Of a DNA stretch of 64,000 bases, positions 28,950-37,723 are shown one piece after another. Source of the DNA: Pseudomonas plecoglossicida NBRC 103162 = DSM 15088 (GTDB lineage: Bacteria; Pseudomonadota; Gammaproteobacteria; Pseudomonadales; Pseudomonadaceae). A program made the position numbers and the translations under genes. Position 1 is the stretch's first letter, and each line of letters starts with the position of its first letter. The notes below the pieces were generated by a model. The model saw only the letters and a program-made list of their open reading frames with translations, ran no database searches and was not told where the DNA came from. The stretch covers positions 1 to 64,000 of the forward strand of contig NZ_BBIV01000009.1 in the NCBI RefSeq assembly GCF_000730665.1. The letters are read 5' to 3'.

Positions 28950-31184
28950 TCAAGGGGCTGGTTTTTCCAGCTGCGTTCGCAACTGGCCAACGGCCGCCAG
29001 GTTACTCTTGCGCACCGCCTCGACAAACCCTGCATAGGGCACATCGGTAATCGCCACAAGGCCCAGGTGACCGTTCTCGCCATCGAGCAAACGCCCGCTG
29101 GCAGGCTGGTCAAGGAACTGGAACCAATGCGCGCCAACGATCATCGGCTGGGCCATCGCTGCCTTAAGGAAGTTGCCATACGCCGGCCCGCGATCCTCTT
29201 CCCGTGCCACCTCCAACGGCCCGGACCAGAATGGGCCACGGTCACGGGAGCCAAACTGGAATTCCGACACCAGCACTGGCTTGTCCAGTTCGGCCAGGCG
29301 GGAGAAGTCATAACCGTCTTCAGGCTTGAGGGTATAGAAGTTGAAACTCAGCACATCGCAGAACTCGGCGCAGGCCTTGACCGCCTCCGGCGTGCTCACC
29401 GCATAGCGCCCCCCCAGCAGCAGATGGTTGGGGGCATGCCATTTCAATGAGTCGGCGATGGTCTTGAAATACGTCTGTGCGAACACTTGCTGGAAGTGCT
29501 GGAAGTCACGCTCGATTTCCGGGTGCTCGGGGTTGGGCAACGGCGCCTCGAAGCCTGGGTCTTCCATCAGTTCCCAGGCCTGCAGGTCGATCCCCCAGGC
29601 CTTGGACAAGCCCTCCTGGTTGCGGTACTTGTCGCGCAACTGCTTGAGGAACGCGCGCTTGGCCGGCACATCGGTGGTCAGACGCAAGGTGCCATAGGCC
29701 AGACCGTAACGCGCCTTGGGGTCGTTGCCGGGCGCTGCCCAGGCCAGTTCGTTGTCGGCGAAGTAGCCGATCAGCCAGGGGTCGTCACGGTGATCGCGGG
29801 CGGCAATGGCCACGGCACGCTCGGTGGCCATGGCGAAACGCGGGTCGAACGGGTCGGGCATGCGGCCCCACCAGTCCATGCCGGTGCTGATGCTGGCGTA
29901 GTCGCCGACGATCGACAGCGGCAAGGTGTACGGCAGACGCTTGGCCTGGCCCAGCGCCGGGTCGCTCCAGTTGCCCAGGGTATTGAAACCCCAGGCCAGC
30001 AGGCGGTCGATCGTGTGGGCTTGCCAACGGGCATTGTCCAGCGTGGGTGGTGGGCAATCGGCGGCCGGCTGCCCCTGCGTGCCTTGGCAAGGCTGGCCGT
30101 AGGTGCGCTGGATGTTGGCAGCATAGAAGTCGAACCAGCGCCCCTGCTTGAAGCCCCGCCCTCGCGACGATGCATTGCCATCGTCGTTGTTGCCCTCGCC
30201 ATAGAAGGCGGCCAGCGCGTCGTTCTGGCCTGGCAAGGCAGCAAACATGCTTTCCCGGCCTGCGACATAGGTACGCCCGCCGTCAGCGGCAACGGCGTTG
30301 ACGCCCAGCGAATAGAACGGATGGCCATCCGGCGTGACCAGGTACCAGCGGCCATCGCGTTTCTCGGTGCGGAAAAAGCCCTTGGCTTCGAACGCAGGCC
30401 CGGCCACTACCCCACCGTAGGTGTCCAACGGCTGTTTCTGGCGCTCCTGCAACCAGCCCTTGAGTTGCTGCTGCTCGCGGGTATCGGCGGCCTTGAGCTG
30501 TTCGTCGTTGACGATCTTTTCGGGCCAGCGGCCCCGCGTGGACTGGCCATAGGCATCGATCAGCTCGCGGTACGCCGCCTGATAGGCCTGGTCGTCGTCC
30601 TGGATGCCGACCTTCTCGATCAGCAGGTTTTGCGCCACCTTCGGGGCAGGAATGGTGAGGCTGACCGAAACCACCTGCTTGAGGTCGACTTCACCTGCGC
30701 TGCTGATCAGCAGCAGGCGCTGGCCCTCGAACAGCCAAGGCATCGGCGGGCCGGCACGCATGCCCTGGCTCAAGGGCGAACCGCCCTTGAGCGGCACCAT
30801 GACGGTTTGCGCGGGCCCGGCCGGCAGGTCGATGCGGCTGGTCAGGGTACGTCCGTCGCTGCCCTGCACCGTGACGTCGACGGTCAACGCCCAATCCATG
30901 GCACTCTGCAGTCGCAACGTGAGGAACTGCCCGGCCGACCAGTCCCACACGCCGGTCTGCGGGCTCAGGCGAAGGGTTGGCCGCTCGACCGGGTTGAACA
31001 CCACGCGCCGCAACACCTCGCCTTCGGTAGTCTGCTCCGCGTTGTACTGCGGCATGCCAGCGCCATCGGTTGCCACATTGACCACCGACGCCGGGCGCAC
31101 GAAGCTGAACAGCGTCTGTTGCCCAGCCAGCACTGGCGTGCTGAGCAACAGGGTGAGTAGTGCAGGCAAGGTGCGACGGATCAT
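28950..31184 (-). CDS. Secreted glycoside hydrolase, beta-agarase-like
   Basis: About 744 residues with a signal peptide (MIRRTLPALLTLLLSTPVLA). An N-terminal beta-rich region (~25-210) precedes a TIM-barrel domain. The acid/base candidate is Glu in FADNELAWAAPGND, and the nucleophile candidate is Glu in KPVLVSEFQFGSRDRG. FNFYTLKPEDGYD and GAHWFQFLDQPASGR also fit clan GH-A enzymes of the agarase/GH42-GH50 type. Start ATG 31184 is chosen for the signal peptide; ATG 31202 is equally possible. It is downstream of and co-oriented with dinG, but 80 bases away. The actual polysaccharide is unknown. Confidence 0.75.
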   Translation of the reverse strand: MIRRTLPALLTLLLSTPVLAGQQTLFSFVRPASVVNVATDGAGMPQYNAEQTTEGEVLRRVVFNPVERPTLRLSPQTGVWDWSAGQFLTLRLQSAMDWALTVDVTVQGSDGRTLTSRIDLPAGPAQTVMVPLKGGSPLSQGMRAGPPMPWLFEGQRLLLISSAGEVDLKQVVSVSLTIPAPKVAQNLLIEKVGIQDDDQAYQAAYRELIDAYGQSTRGRWPEKIVNDEQLKAADTREQQQLKGWLQERQKQPLDTYGGVVAGPAFEAKGFFRTEKRDGRWYLVTPDGHPFYSLGVNAVAADGGRTYVAGRESMFAALPGQNDALAAFYGEGNNDDGNASSRGRGFKQGRWFDFYAANIQRTYGQPCQGTQGQPAADCPPPTLDNARWQAHTIDRLLAWGFNTLGNWSDPALGQAKRLPYTLPLSIVGDYASISTGMDWWGRMPDPFDPRFAMATERAVAIAARDHRDDPWLIGYFADNELAWAAPGNDPKARYGLAYGTLRLTTDVPAKRAFLKQLRDKYRNQEGLSKAWGIDLQAWELMEDPGFEAPLPNPEHPEIERDFQHFQQVFAQTYFKTIADSLKWHAPNHLLLGGRYAVSTPEAVKACAEFCDVLSFNFYTLKPEDGYDFSRLAELDKPVLVSEFQFGSRDRGPFWSGPLEVAREEDRGPAYGNFLKAAMAQPMIVGAHWFQFLDQPASGRLLDGENGHLGLVAITDVPYAGFVEAVRKSNLAAVGQLRTQLEKPAP

Positions 31185-31263
31185 AGGGCTCAGGCTCTCC
31201 ATGCAGGCCCTGTCGAGCCCGCGACTGAGTGATGGACAACAGACCGCAAACAGGCTCCGGCCG

Positions 31264-33408
31264 TCAGGAAATTTCCCGCCGGAAGGGCGGCAGCGCATTG
31301 AGAATAGCCTTGCCGTAGCGCTGAGTGACCAGGCGCCGATCGAGCAAGGTGATGACACCACGGTCCTGTTCGGTACGCAGCAGGCGACCGCAGGCCTGGA
31401 TCAGTTTCAGCGAGGCGTCGGGCACGGAAATCTCCATGAACGGGTTGCCGCCACGGGCTTCGATCCACTCGGCCAATGCCGCTTCGACCGGGTCATCCGG
31501 TACGGAGAAGGGGATCTTGGCGATCACCACGTGTTCGCAGTAGGCCCCAGGCAAGTCGACACCTTCAGCGAAACTCGCCAGGCCGAACAGCACGCTGTGC
31601 TGGCCGTCGTCGACCCGCGCCTTGTGCTTGTTCAGCGTCTCCTGCTTGGACAGGTTGCCCTGGATCAGCACCAGCTTGCGCCAATCGCGGTCCAGGCCGT
31701 CGAAGACTTCCTGCATCTGCTTGCGCGAGGAGAACAGCACCAGGGCGCCTCGGGCGTCCTCGACGATAGCAGGCAGCTCGCGAATGATCGCAGCAGTATG
31801 AGCAGCCGCATCGCGCGGGTCGGCCTTGAGGTCGGGCACTCGCAGCAGGCCGGCATCACCATGCACGAACGGGCTGGGCACCACACAGGTGACGGCGTCG
31901 CGTGGCAAGCCCGAACGCATGCGGAAGCGATCGAACTTGCCCAGTGCGGTGAGCGTTGCCGAGGTCACCAGGGCGCCGTGGGCCACGTTCCACAAGCTGC
32001 GGCGCAGCATTTCCGCGGCCAGGATGGGGCTGGCGTTGACCTCGATATCGAACAATGCCCCGCTTTCGGCCAAGGTCAGCCAGCGCGCCATGGGCGGGCT
32101 GTCTTCCGGATCTTCGGCGGTGAAGGCGGTCCACAATTCCCAGTTGCCCTGGGCCCGGGTGACCAGGCTGCCGAACAACGGGTACCACTCCTCGGCCTGG
32201 TGGCTGGCAATGCCAATGTTGACCTCGCCGTCCATGCCTTCCTTGAGCAGGTCGGCCAGGCGCGTGAACAGGTCGTTGAGGCGGGAAAAGCCCTTTTTCA
32301 GCTCGATGCCGATTTCGCGAATCTGCTCCGTCACCACGCCGCCTTCGAAGCGATAACGCGGGCGCTCGCGCCCTTCGGTATCTTCGCTGGGGCGAAAGTC
32401 GGCGACTTGCTCGCACAAGGTGAACATGAACTGCTGCTGGGTGCGGATTTCCCGTGCCAGCTCCGGGACCTGTTCGATCAGCTTGCCGAGGTCGCCGGGC
32501 AGGGGGTGCTGGGCCAGCAGCTTGGTCAGGTTCTTGGCGGTCTGCTCCAGCCAGTCGGCGGTGGAGCGCAGGCGCGAATAGTGGGCAAAGTGGCCGATGG
32601 CCTTGTCCGGCAGGTGATGGCCTTCGTCGAACACGTACATGGTGTCCCGCGGGTCGGGCAGCACCGCGCCACCGCCCAGGGCCAGGTCGGCCAGGACCAT
32701 GTCGTGATTGGTGACGATCACATCGACCTTGCCCATGCCTTCGCGGGCCTTGTAGAACACGCACTGCTGGAAGTTCGGGCAGTGGCGGCCGGTGCACTGG
32801 CTGTGGTCGGTGGTCAGGCGCGCCCAGTCCTGGTCTTCCAGGGCCTCGGACCAGCTGTCGCGGTCACCGTCCCAGCGGTTGCCGGCAAGCTTTTCGATCA
32901 TGCTGTTGAACAGCTTCTGGCTGCGCTCGTCCACCTCGATGTGGAAGCCCTCTTCCTCGAACAGCTGGGCGGTGGCCGACTGGGCGTGGCCTTCTTGCAG
33001 CAGGATGTCGAGCTTGGACAGGCACAGGTAGCGACCCCGGCCCTTGGCCAGGGCAAAGCTGAAGTTCAGGCCACTGCTGCGCATGAGGTCGGGCAGGTCC
33101 TTGAAGACGATCTGCTCTTGCAGCGCCACGGTCGCGGTGGCGATCACCAGGCGTTTGCCGGCCGCCTTGGCGGCCGGGATCGCGGCCAGGCTGTAGGCCA
33201 CCGTCTTGCCAGTACCGGTGCCCGCCTCCACCGCCACGACAGCAGGCTCGCCGGCACGGCGGCCTTCATCGTCGCAGGCTATGTCGCCAAGCACCTTGGC
33301 CACTTCGGCGATCATCAGGCGCTGGCCATAACGCGGCTTGAGGCTCTTGGCTTCGAGAAAACGCGAGTAGGCGCCCTGGATGGTGGCTTTGAGTTCGTTG
33401 CTGATCAT
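31264..33408 (-). CDS. dinG: ATP-dependent DNA helicase DinG
   Basis: 714-residue superfamily 2 iron-sulfur helicase of the XPD/DinG group, which unwinds R-loops, D-loops and forks. Walker A is GTGTGKT (63-69) and the DEAH box is DEGHH (~256). The 4Fe-4S cysteines include CTGRHCPNFQQC near 200 and an upstream Cys. The C-terminal motif VI is ...LIQACGRLLRTEQDRG. Length matches E. coli DinG (716). Monocistronic, divergent from the CopD gene. Confidence 0.95.
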   Translation of the reverse strand: MISNELKATIQGAYSRFLEAKSLKPRYGQRLMIAEVAKVLGDIACDDEGRRAGEPAVVAVEAGTGTGKTVAYSLAAIPAAKAAGKRLVIATATVALQEQIVFKDLPDLMRSSGLNFSFALAKGRGRYLCLSKLDILLQEGHAQSATAQLFEEEGFHIEVDERSQKLFNSMIEKLAGNRWDGDRDSWSEALEDQDWARLTTDHSQCTGRHCPNFQQCVFYKAREGMGKVDVIVTNHDMVLADLALGGGAVLPDPRDTMYVFDEGHHLPDKAIGHFAHYSRLRSTADWLEQTAKNLTKLLAQHPLPGDLGKLIEQVPELAREIRTQQQFMFTLCEQVADFRPSEDTEGRERPRYRFEGGVVTEQIREIGIELKKGFSRLNDLFTRLADLLKEGMDGEVNIGIASHQAEEWYPLFGSLVTRAQGNWELWTAFTAEDPEDSPPMARWLTLAESGALFDIEVNASPILAAEMLRRSLWNVAHGALVTSATLTALGKFDRFRMRSGLPRDAVTCVVPSPFVHGDAGLLRVPDLKADPRDAAAHTAAIIRELPAIVEDARGALVLFSSRKQMQEVFDGLDRDWRKLVLIQGNLSKQETLNKHKARVDDGQHSVLFGLASFAEGVDLPGAYCEHVVIAKIPFSVPDDPVEAALAEWIEARGGNPFMEISVPDASLKLIQACGRLLRTEQDRGVITLLDRRLVTQRYGKAILNALPPFRREIS

Positions 33409-33506
33409 GGTCTGCAGACGCCCGGAGGGCTGGATATATTTTCAGTGTTTCGCATGGGGCGGCTATCATACCCCGCTATTGCCCTTTGTGCCGCATGGAG
33501 ATCCAG

Positions 33507-33971
33507 ATGCTCGCCTTTGCCTTGCCCTACACACTGCATGTCCTGGCCGCCCTCGTGTGGGTCGGCGGCATGTTCTTCGCCTGGCTGGTGCTACGCCCGG
33601 CAACGGTTGCAGCCCTCGAAGGGCCAGCCCGCCTGCGCTTGTGGGTGGAAGTTTTCCGACGCTTCTTCCGATGGGTCTGGCTGGCAGTGGTGATTCTAGC
33701 GATAAGTGGTATCGGCATGTTGCACATGCGCTTCAACGGTTTCGAGGCTGCCCCCAAGTACATCCATGTGATGATCGGCGGCGGCATCGCCATGTTCGCG
33801 CTGTTCATGCGGATCCAGGCCTTGCTGCTGCCGGAGTTGAAGGCAGCGGTGGAGGCCGGGGACTGGGCGGCGGGCGCCGCCGTGCTGGGCCGGATCCGGC
33901 GGATGGTCGGGGTCAACCTGTTGCTCGGGCTGGCGGTGGTGGCCGTGGCCAGCTCGCGACTGCTGATGTAA
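33507..33971 (+). CDS. CopD-domain membrane protein
   Basis: 154 residues with four hydrophobic helices: LPYTLHVLAALVWVGGMFFA at the start with the family's conserved His, a helix near 55-75, one at ~85-105 (KYIHVMIGGGIAMFALFM) and a last near 135-150. It corresponds to the CopD (PF05425) membrane domain alone. GGAG precedes the ATG at 33507; two earlier in-frame ATGs are less well placed. It could help copper transport or be a general heme/copper membrane protein; no cop genes are nearby. Confidence 0.8.
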   Translation: MLAFALPYTLHVLAALVWVGGMFFAWLVLRPATVAALEGPARLRLWVEVFRRFFRWVWLAVVILAISGIGMLHMRFNGFEAAPKYIHVMIGGGIAMFALFMRIQALLLPELKAAVEAGDWAAGAAVLGRIRRMVGVNLLLGLAVVAVASSRLLM

Positions 33972-33976
33972 CCCCG

Positions 33977-34252
33977 TCAGCCACGCGGCGGCGACGCAGG
34001 CCGCCGCGGTATCGACATGACGTGGAAGATCCCCGTCAGCAAGATCTGCAATCGATCGAACCAACGGTGGCTGCGCCCACGCAGGCTGCCGTTGAAAAAC
34101 AGCACTTCCAGCACATGCAGGCTGAGCAGCGTGATGCCCACCGCATTGATCAACAGATTGAACGGCAGCGGTTGCGGCATCAGCCGGTTGAACAGCACCA
34201 CGCCCCAGAACGCAATCGTCAGGACCTTGCCCAGGCCCAGGATGAATTTCAT
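33977..34252 (-). CDS. DUF1145 family membrane protein
   Basis: 91 residues with three hydrophobic segments (~5-22, ~28-52, ~68-80), starting MKFILGLGKVLTIAFWGVVL and containing LLSLHVLEVLFFNGSL, characteristic of DUF1145. The tail is basic and proline-rich. Convergent with the CopD gene (5 bases apart) and 20 bases downstream of the OmpA gene on the same strand. Function unknown. Confidence 0.75.
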   Translation of the reverse strand: MKFILGLGKVLTIAFWGVVLFNRLMPQPLPFNLLINAVGITLLSLHVLEVLFFNGSLRGRSHRWFDRLQILLTGIFHVMSIPRRPASPPRG

Positions 34253-34272
34253 CTACCGCCCCTCTCGCGTTT

Positions 34273-34989
34273 TCAGTTGAGGTGCAGGTCGACCCGCCGG
34301 TTGTGCGCGCGACCTTCCTCGGTGTCGTTTTCCGCCACCGGCTCGCTGGCCCCGCGCCCTTCGCTGGTGACCTTCTGCGGTGCCAGGCCCTGGCTGATCA
34401 GGTATTCGGCAACGCTCGCCGCACGGCGCTCGGACAGTGCCTGGTTGTAACTGGCAGACCCTACGTTGTCGGTATGGCCGACCACCTTGATGCGTGTCAC
34501 CCCCAACTCGTTGAACCTCGGCAACAGGCTTTGCAGCCGCTGCTGACTACCGGTGGTGAGGTCGGCAGAGTTGAAGGCGAACATCACCTGCCCCTGGTCG
34601 TCGAGGGAAATCACCTCTGGCTGCGGCTCAGGCGCGGGCTGGCTGGGCGGGTACTGCGGCAATGGGCAGCCCATGTGGTCGACCGCCGTTTCGGCCGGCG
34701 TGTCGGGGCAACGGTCGCGGCGGTCGAACACGCCATCCTCGTCCTCGTCGCCGTCCTGGGCGTAGCAGATCAGCCCGCCGGCAATGGCGCCCAGGGCACC
34801 GCCACCGGCGGCCCAGCTCGAACTTTCGATGGCGCCAAGGCCACCCCCTGCCAGCCCCCCCAGCAGGCTGCAGATTGGCCAGGTCCTTTGATTGAGGGGC
34901 GCACTGCCATCACTGTTGGTGGCGCAGCCTGCCAGCAGACTGGTGACCACCAGCAACGGCAGCGCCGCCTTTGACATGACACTCATCAT
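34273..34989 (-). CDS. OmpA-family lipoprotein with TSP3-like calcium loop (copy 1)
   Basis: 238 residues. Signal and lipobox LLAGC, then a glycine-rich segment around IESSSWAAGGGALGAIAGG, a thrombospondin type-3-like Asp loop (DGDEDEDGVFDRRDRCPDTP) and a C-terminal OmpA domain (VMFAFNSADLT, VVGHTDNVGSASYNQALS, AHNRRVDLHL). GGAG lies just before ATG 34989. It is a diverged tandem duplicate of the next gene upstream, 84 bases apart. It should tether the outer membrane to peptidoglycan. Confidence 0.88.
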   Translation of the reverse strand: MMSVMSKAALPLLVVTSLLAGCATNSDGSAPLNQRTWPICSLLGGLAGGGLGAIESSSWAAGGGALGAIAGGLICYAQDGDEDEDGVFDRRDRCPDTPAETAVDHMGCPLPQYPPSQPAPEPQPEVISLDDQGQVMFAFNSADLTTGSQQRLQSLLPRFNELGVTRIKVVGHTDNVGSASYNQALSERRAASVAEYLISQGLAPQKVTSEGRGASEPVAENDTEEGRAHNRRVDLHLN

Positions 34990-35073
34990 GAATGCTCCTG
35001 TGTCGTTGGCCGCAACCGGCCTACAGGAGTAAAGACGCGCCCGCGCCACTTCTCAAGGCGCGGGCGCAGGCCG

Positions 35074-35766
35074 TCAACGCTGGATCTTGATCTCGGTGCG
35101 ACGGTTCATCGAACGCCCATCGGCCGTGGCGTTGTCTGCCACTGGCTGGGTCTCGCCGGCACCGACCACCGAGACGAAGCTGGCGCGTGGCACGCCGCTT
35201 TCGATCAGGTATTCGGTGACCGAGTGGGCACGACGTTCGGACAGTTTCTGGTTGTAGGTGTCGGAGCCAACGCTGTCGGTATGGCCGGTGACACTCAGGC
35301 GAGCGCTTGGCGCTTCCTGTTTCAGACGCGTGGAGATGGTATTGAGGCGTTCCTTGTCGGCTGCAGTCAGGCGCGCCGAATCGAACTCGAAGTGCACGTC
35401 ACGAATGACGATGACTTCTTCCTTCTGAACCACCACTTCCTCGACCACCGGCGCCGGCTCTGGCGGGCAGCCATTGGCGTCGACCTGCACACCGCGTGGC
35501 GTGCCCGGGCACTTGTCGCGGCTGTCCGGCACGCCATCGCCATCTTCGTCGCCATCGCCGTGTGCCCAGCAGTAGCCGGCTGCCAGGCCACCGCCAAGCA
35601 AGGCGCCCCAACCCGCCCACGACGAACTTTCAATGGCGCCCAAGCCGGCACCGGTCACGCCCCCGACGGCAGCGCACTTCGGCCAGTCGGTCTTCTGCAA
35701 ACCTGCACAACCAGTCAACACACTGGTGAGCAGTACCAGGGGTATCGCTGTGCGTACTATGCTCAT
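35074..35766 (-). CDS. OmpA-family lipoprotein with TSP3-like calcium loop (copy 2)
   Basis: 230 residues. Lipobox LTGC near residue 20, the shared AIESSSWAGWGALLGGGLAA segment, the Asp loop DGDEDGDGVPDSRDKCPGTP, an acidic linker rich in Val/Glu (PAPVVEEVVVQKEEVIV) and an OmpA domain (VHFEFDSARLT, VTGHTDSVGSDTYNQKLS, SMNRRTEIKI). AGGAG is 10 bases before ATG 35766. Same domain order as its neighbour, so a tandem duplication; likely one transcription unit. Confidence 0.9.
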   Translation of the reverse strand: MSIVRTAIPLVLLTSVLTGCAGLQKTDWPKCAAVGGVTGAGLGAIESSSWAGWGALLGGGLAAGYCWAHGDGDEDGDGVPDSRDKCPGTPRGVQVDANGCPPEPAPVVEEVVVQKEEVIVIRDVHFEFDSARLTAADKERLNTISTRLKQEAPSARLSVTGHTDSVGSDTYNQKLSERRAHSVTEYLIESGVPRASFVSVVGAGETQPVADNATADGRSMNRRTEIKIQR

Positions 35767-35924
35767 TTTGTTGCTTCTCCTAGGGGGAATCGGCATAAGA
35801 CCGATCTCTGGGAGTAAAGACCGCGCAATCGATCCCTGCCAGCAATAAGCCACGTCCCGGCACATGCCCCTTTGCCCGCAGGCAATGGCCCGCTAGTCTT
35901 GGGCAACCTGAACGAGGATTGGCA

Positions 35925-36419
35925 ATGACCGACGGTTTTTCCCAACGCACCCCGCAGCAGGCCCTGGCGGCCTTGCTCGAACGCTTCACCCCGCAACGGC
36001 TGCTGCTGGTAGGCACGCGCTTTCCGGCCCTGGACGCGTTTGCCCAGGCTCACCCCGACGTGACCATCGAAACCACCGCGCCTGGCCCGTTGCCGGCAGC
36101 GCTCGCGGCGCAGCGCTTCGATCTGGCGGTGCTGGTGGACTGCCTGGAACACCTGCCCAAGCGCACCGGTCTGGAGTTGCTGGGCGGCATCCGCAACCTC
36201 AATGCCAGCCGCGTGGCGGTGCTGGCCGATTTGCCAGCCTGTGGCTGGCAGGACACCGACTTCTTCGCCCTGGCACTCTCAGCCAGCGAGAAATTCCGTC
36301 GCAACGAGCAAGTCTTGAGCTTGTTCACCTATGATCTACATGACTACAAGCAGGTCCCGGACTGGCTCAACGCCAGGTTCTGGGCCAACCCTGAAAACTT
36401 CGGCAAGTACTGGTGGTGA
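35925..36419 (+). CDS. DUF6231 family protein (degenerate methyltransferase-like)
   Basis: 164 residues. It shows a Rossmann-like start ([19 protein letters not shown]) and a central [20 protein letters not shown] resembling the post-motif region of class I SAM methyltransferases. The glycine-rich SAM loop is missing, so catalysis is doubtful. It ends in a Trp-rich GKYWW. GAGG lies just before ATG 35925. First gene of a tight four-gene operon with YchJ, a LEA2 lipoprotein and a SEC-C protein. Confidence 0.7.
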   Translation: MTDGFSQRTPQQALAALLERFTPQRLLLVGTRFPALDAFAQAHPDVTIETTAPGPLPAALAAQRFDLAVLVDCLEHLPKRTGLELLGGIRNLNASRVAVLADLPACGWQDTDFFALALSASEKFRRNEQVLSLFTYDLHDYKQVPDWLNARFWANPENFGKYWW

Positions 36420-36898
36420 TGATGAGTGTCTCGGTTTGCCCTTGTGGCAGCGGCAACCTGCTCGAAGCCTGCTGCGGGCACTACCACGGCGGCACCCCGG
36501 CCCCAGATGCCCAGACGCTGATGCGTTCGCGCTACAGCGCCTATGTGCTGGGCCTGATCGACTATCTGGTCGCCACTACCCTGCCGGCCCAGCAGGCCGG
36601 GCTGGATCGCACCGCCATGTCGGCCTGGAGCGCCCAGAGCACCTGGCTGGGTCTGGAAGTGGAAAGCGCCGAGGTACTCGGCGGCCAGCCCGAGCATGCC
36701 TTCGTCACCTTCACCGCCCGCTGGCATGACCAGGAGGGCGACCACCAGCACCGCGAGCGCTCGGCGTTCGTGCAGCACGACGGGCGCTGGTACTTCATCG
36801 ACCCGACCGTCGAGCTCAAGGCCGGGCGCAACGACCCCTGCCCTTGCGACAGCGGGCAGAAGTTCAAGAAATGCTGCGCCAGCTACCTGGGTAACTGA
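36419..36898 (+). CDS. YchJ family protein with two SEC-C motifs
   Basis: About 159 residues. [17 protein letters not shown] at the start and [15 protein letters not shown] at the end are SEC-C zinc motifs bracketing an NTF2-like YchJ domain ([28 protein letters not shown]). The ATG overlaps the preceding stop (TGATG). An adjacent ATG at 36422 is an equal choice. The family is conserved and its function is poorly known. Confidence 0.88.
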   Translation: MMSVSVCPCGSGNLLEACCGHYHGGTPAPDAQTLMRSRYSAYVLGLIDYLVATTLPAQQAGLDRTAMSAWSAQSTWLGLEVESAEVLGGQPEHAFVTFTARWHDQEGDHQHRERSAFVQHDGRWYFIDPTVELKAGRNDPCPCDSGQKFKKCCASYLGN

Positions 36899-36900
36899 AC

Positions 36901-37377
36901 ATGATCGCCCAAGCCCGCCTGTTCCTGCTTGGCGCCTTGTTGGCAATGCTGACGGGCTGCGCGATCTGGGGCGACGATGACTGGCGCGACCCCGAAGTGC
37001 ACCTGGTCAAGGTCGAGACCGTCAAGGCCCGCCTGCTGGAGCAGGAGTTCCTCTTGCATGTGCGCATCGATAACCCCAACGACAGCCGCCTGTTCATCCG
37101 CAACCTGGAATATTCGCTGTGGCTCAACGACCTGCGACTGGTCGAGGACGAGGCGAGCATCTGGCGCAGTGTCGGTGGCCATGCGCGGCGCACCTTCAAG
37201 ATCACCGCGCGCACCAACCTGTGGCAGCAGTTGAAGCCATTGGCCAAGCTGCTGCGCAGCGAGCAGACGCTGCACTACCGATTGCAGGGTGAGCTGGCAA
37301 CCGGGCTGATCATCCACCGGGACCTGCACTTATCGCGCAGTGGTGAGATAATCCCCGGCGATTTCATACCGGAGTAA
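36901..37377 (+). CDS. LEA type 2 (WHy-domain) lipoprotein
   Basis: 158 residues. Lipoprotein signal with lipobox LTGC (Cys20), then a WHy/LEA14-type beta-sandwich: [40 protein letters not shown] and [12 protein letters not shown]. Such domains are linked to desiccation and stress tolerance. Two bases separate it from ychJ. It is the only envelope protein in this operon. Confidence 0.8.
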   Translation: MIAQARLFLLGALLAMLTGCAIWGDDDWRDPEVHLVKVETVKARLLEQEFLLHVRIDNPNDSRLFIRNLEYSLWLNDLRLVEDEASIWRSVGGHARRTFKITARTNLWQQLKPLAKLLRSEQTLHYRLQGELATGLIIHRDLHLSRSGEIIPGDFIPE

Positions 37378-37384
37378 CTCTGCA

Positions 37385-37588
37385 ATGACCCAACAGCCTC
37401 ATGTTCATGGCCCAGACTGCGATCACGGTCATGATCACCACCACGATCACGACCACGGCCATGTACACGGCCCGCATTGCAACCACGGCCACCAGGAGCC
37501 GGTTCGCAACGCCCTGAAGGACGTCGGCCGCAACGACCCTTGCCCATGCGGTAGCCAGAAGAAGTACAAGAAGTGCCACGGCGCTTGA
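37385..37588 (+). CDS. His-rich SEC-C metal-binding mini-protein
   Basis: 67 residues. The first ~36 are a run of His, Asp and Gly with a few Cys ([24 protein letters not shown]); the last ~20 are a SEC-C zinc motif ([17 protein letters not shown]). The histidine block resembles nickel/zinc storage segments (HypB, SlyD). Seven bases after the LEA2 gene. A cytoplasmic metal buffer or zinc chaperone is an inference. Confidence 0.8.
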   Translation: MTQQPHVHGPDCDHGHDHHHDHDHGHVHGPHCNHGHQEPVRNALKDVGRNDPCPCGSQKKYKKCHGA

Positions 37589-37620
37589 TTCAGCTTGAGC
37601 TCTTCGGTGTCACATAGACC

Positions 37621-37642
37621 GAGCGCCGCGCGGGCGGCGCTC
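37621..37642 (+). terminator. Possible terminator of the SEC-C operon
   Basis: GAGCGCCG-CGCGGG-CGGCGCTC is a perfect 8-bp GC stem 32 bases after the operon, but only TCGATCTCG follows, so it could equally be a regulatory hairpin of the next gene. Confidence 0.35.
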
Positions 37643-37723
37643 GATCTCGAAACCGCCGAAAACCTGACGGCATGCTACCTTAGCGCCTTTCCAACCCCGC
37701 CACGCCTTGCAGGAGCCCTTGTC

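Noticed and set aside
30604..33693. Open frame of 1029 codons antisense to the agarase-like gene and dinG
   Set aside because: It crosses two real genes and their gap, and its translation is low-complexity and reverse-strand in character; a GC-codon artefact.
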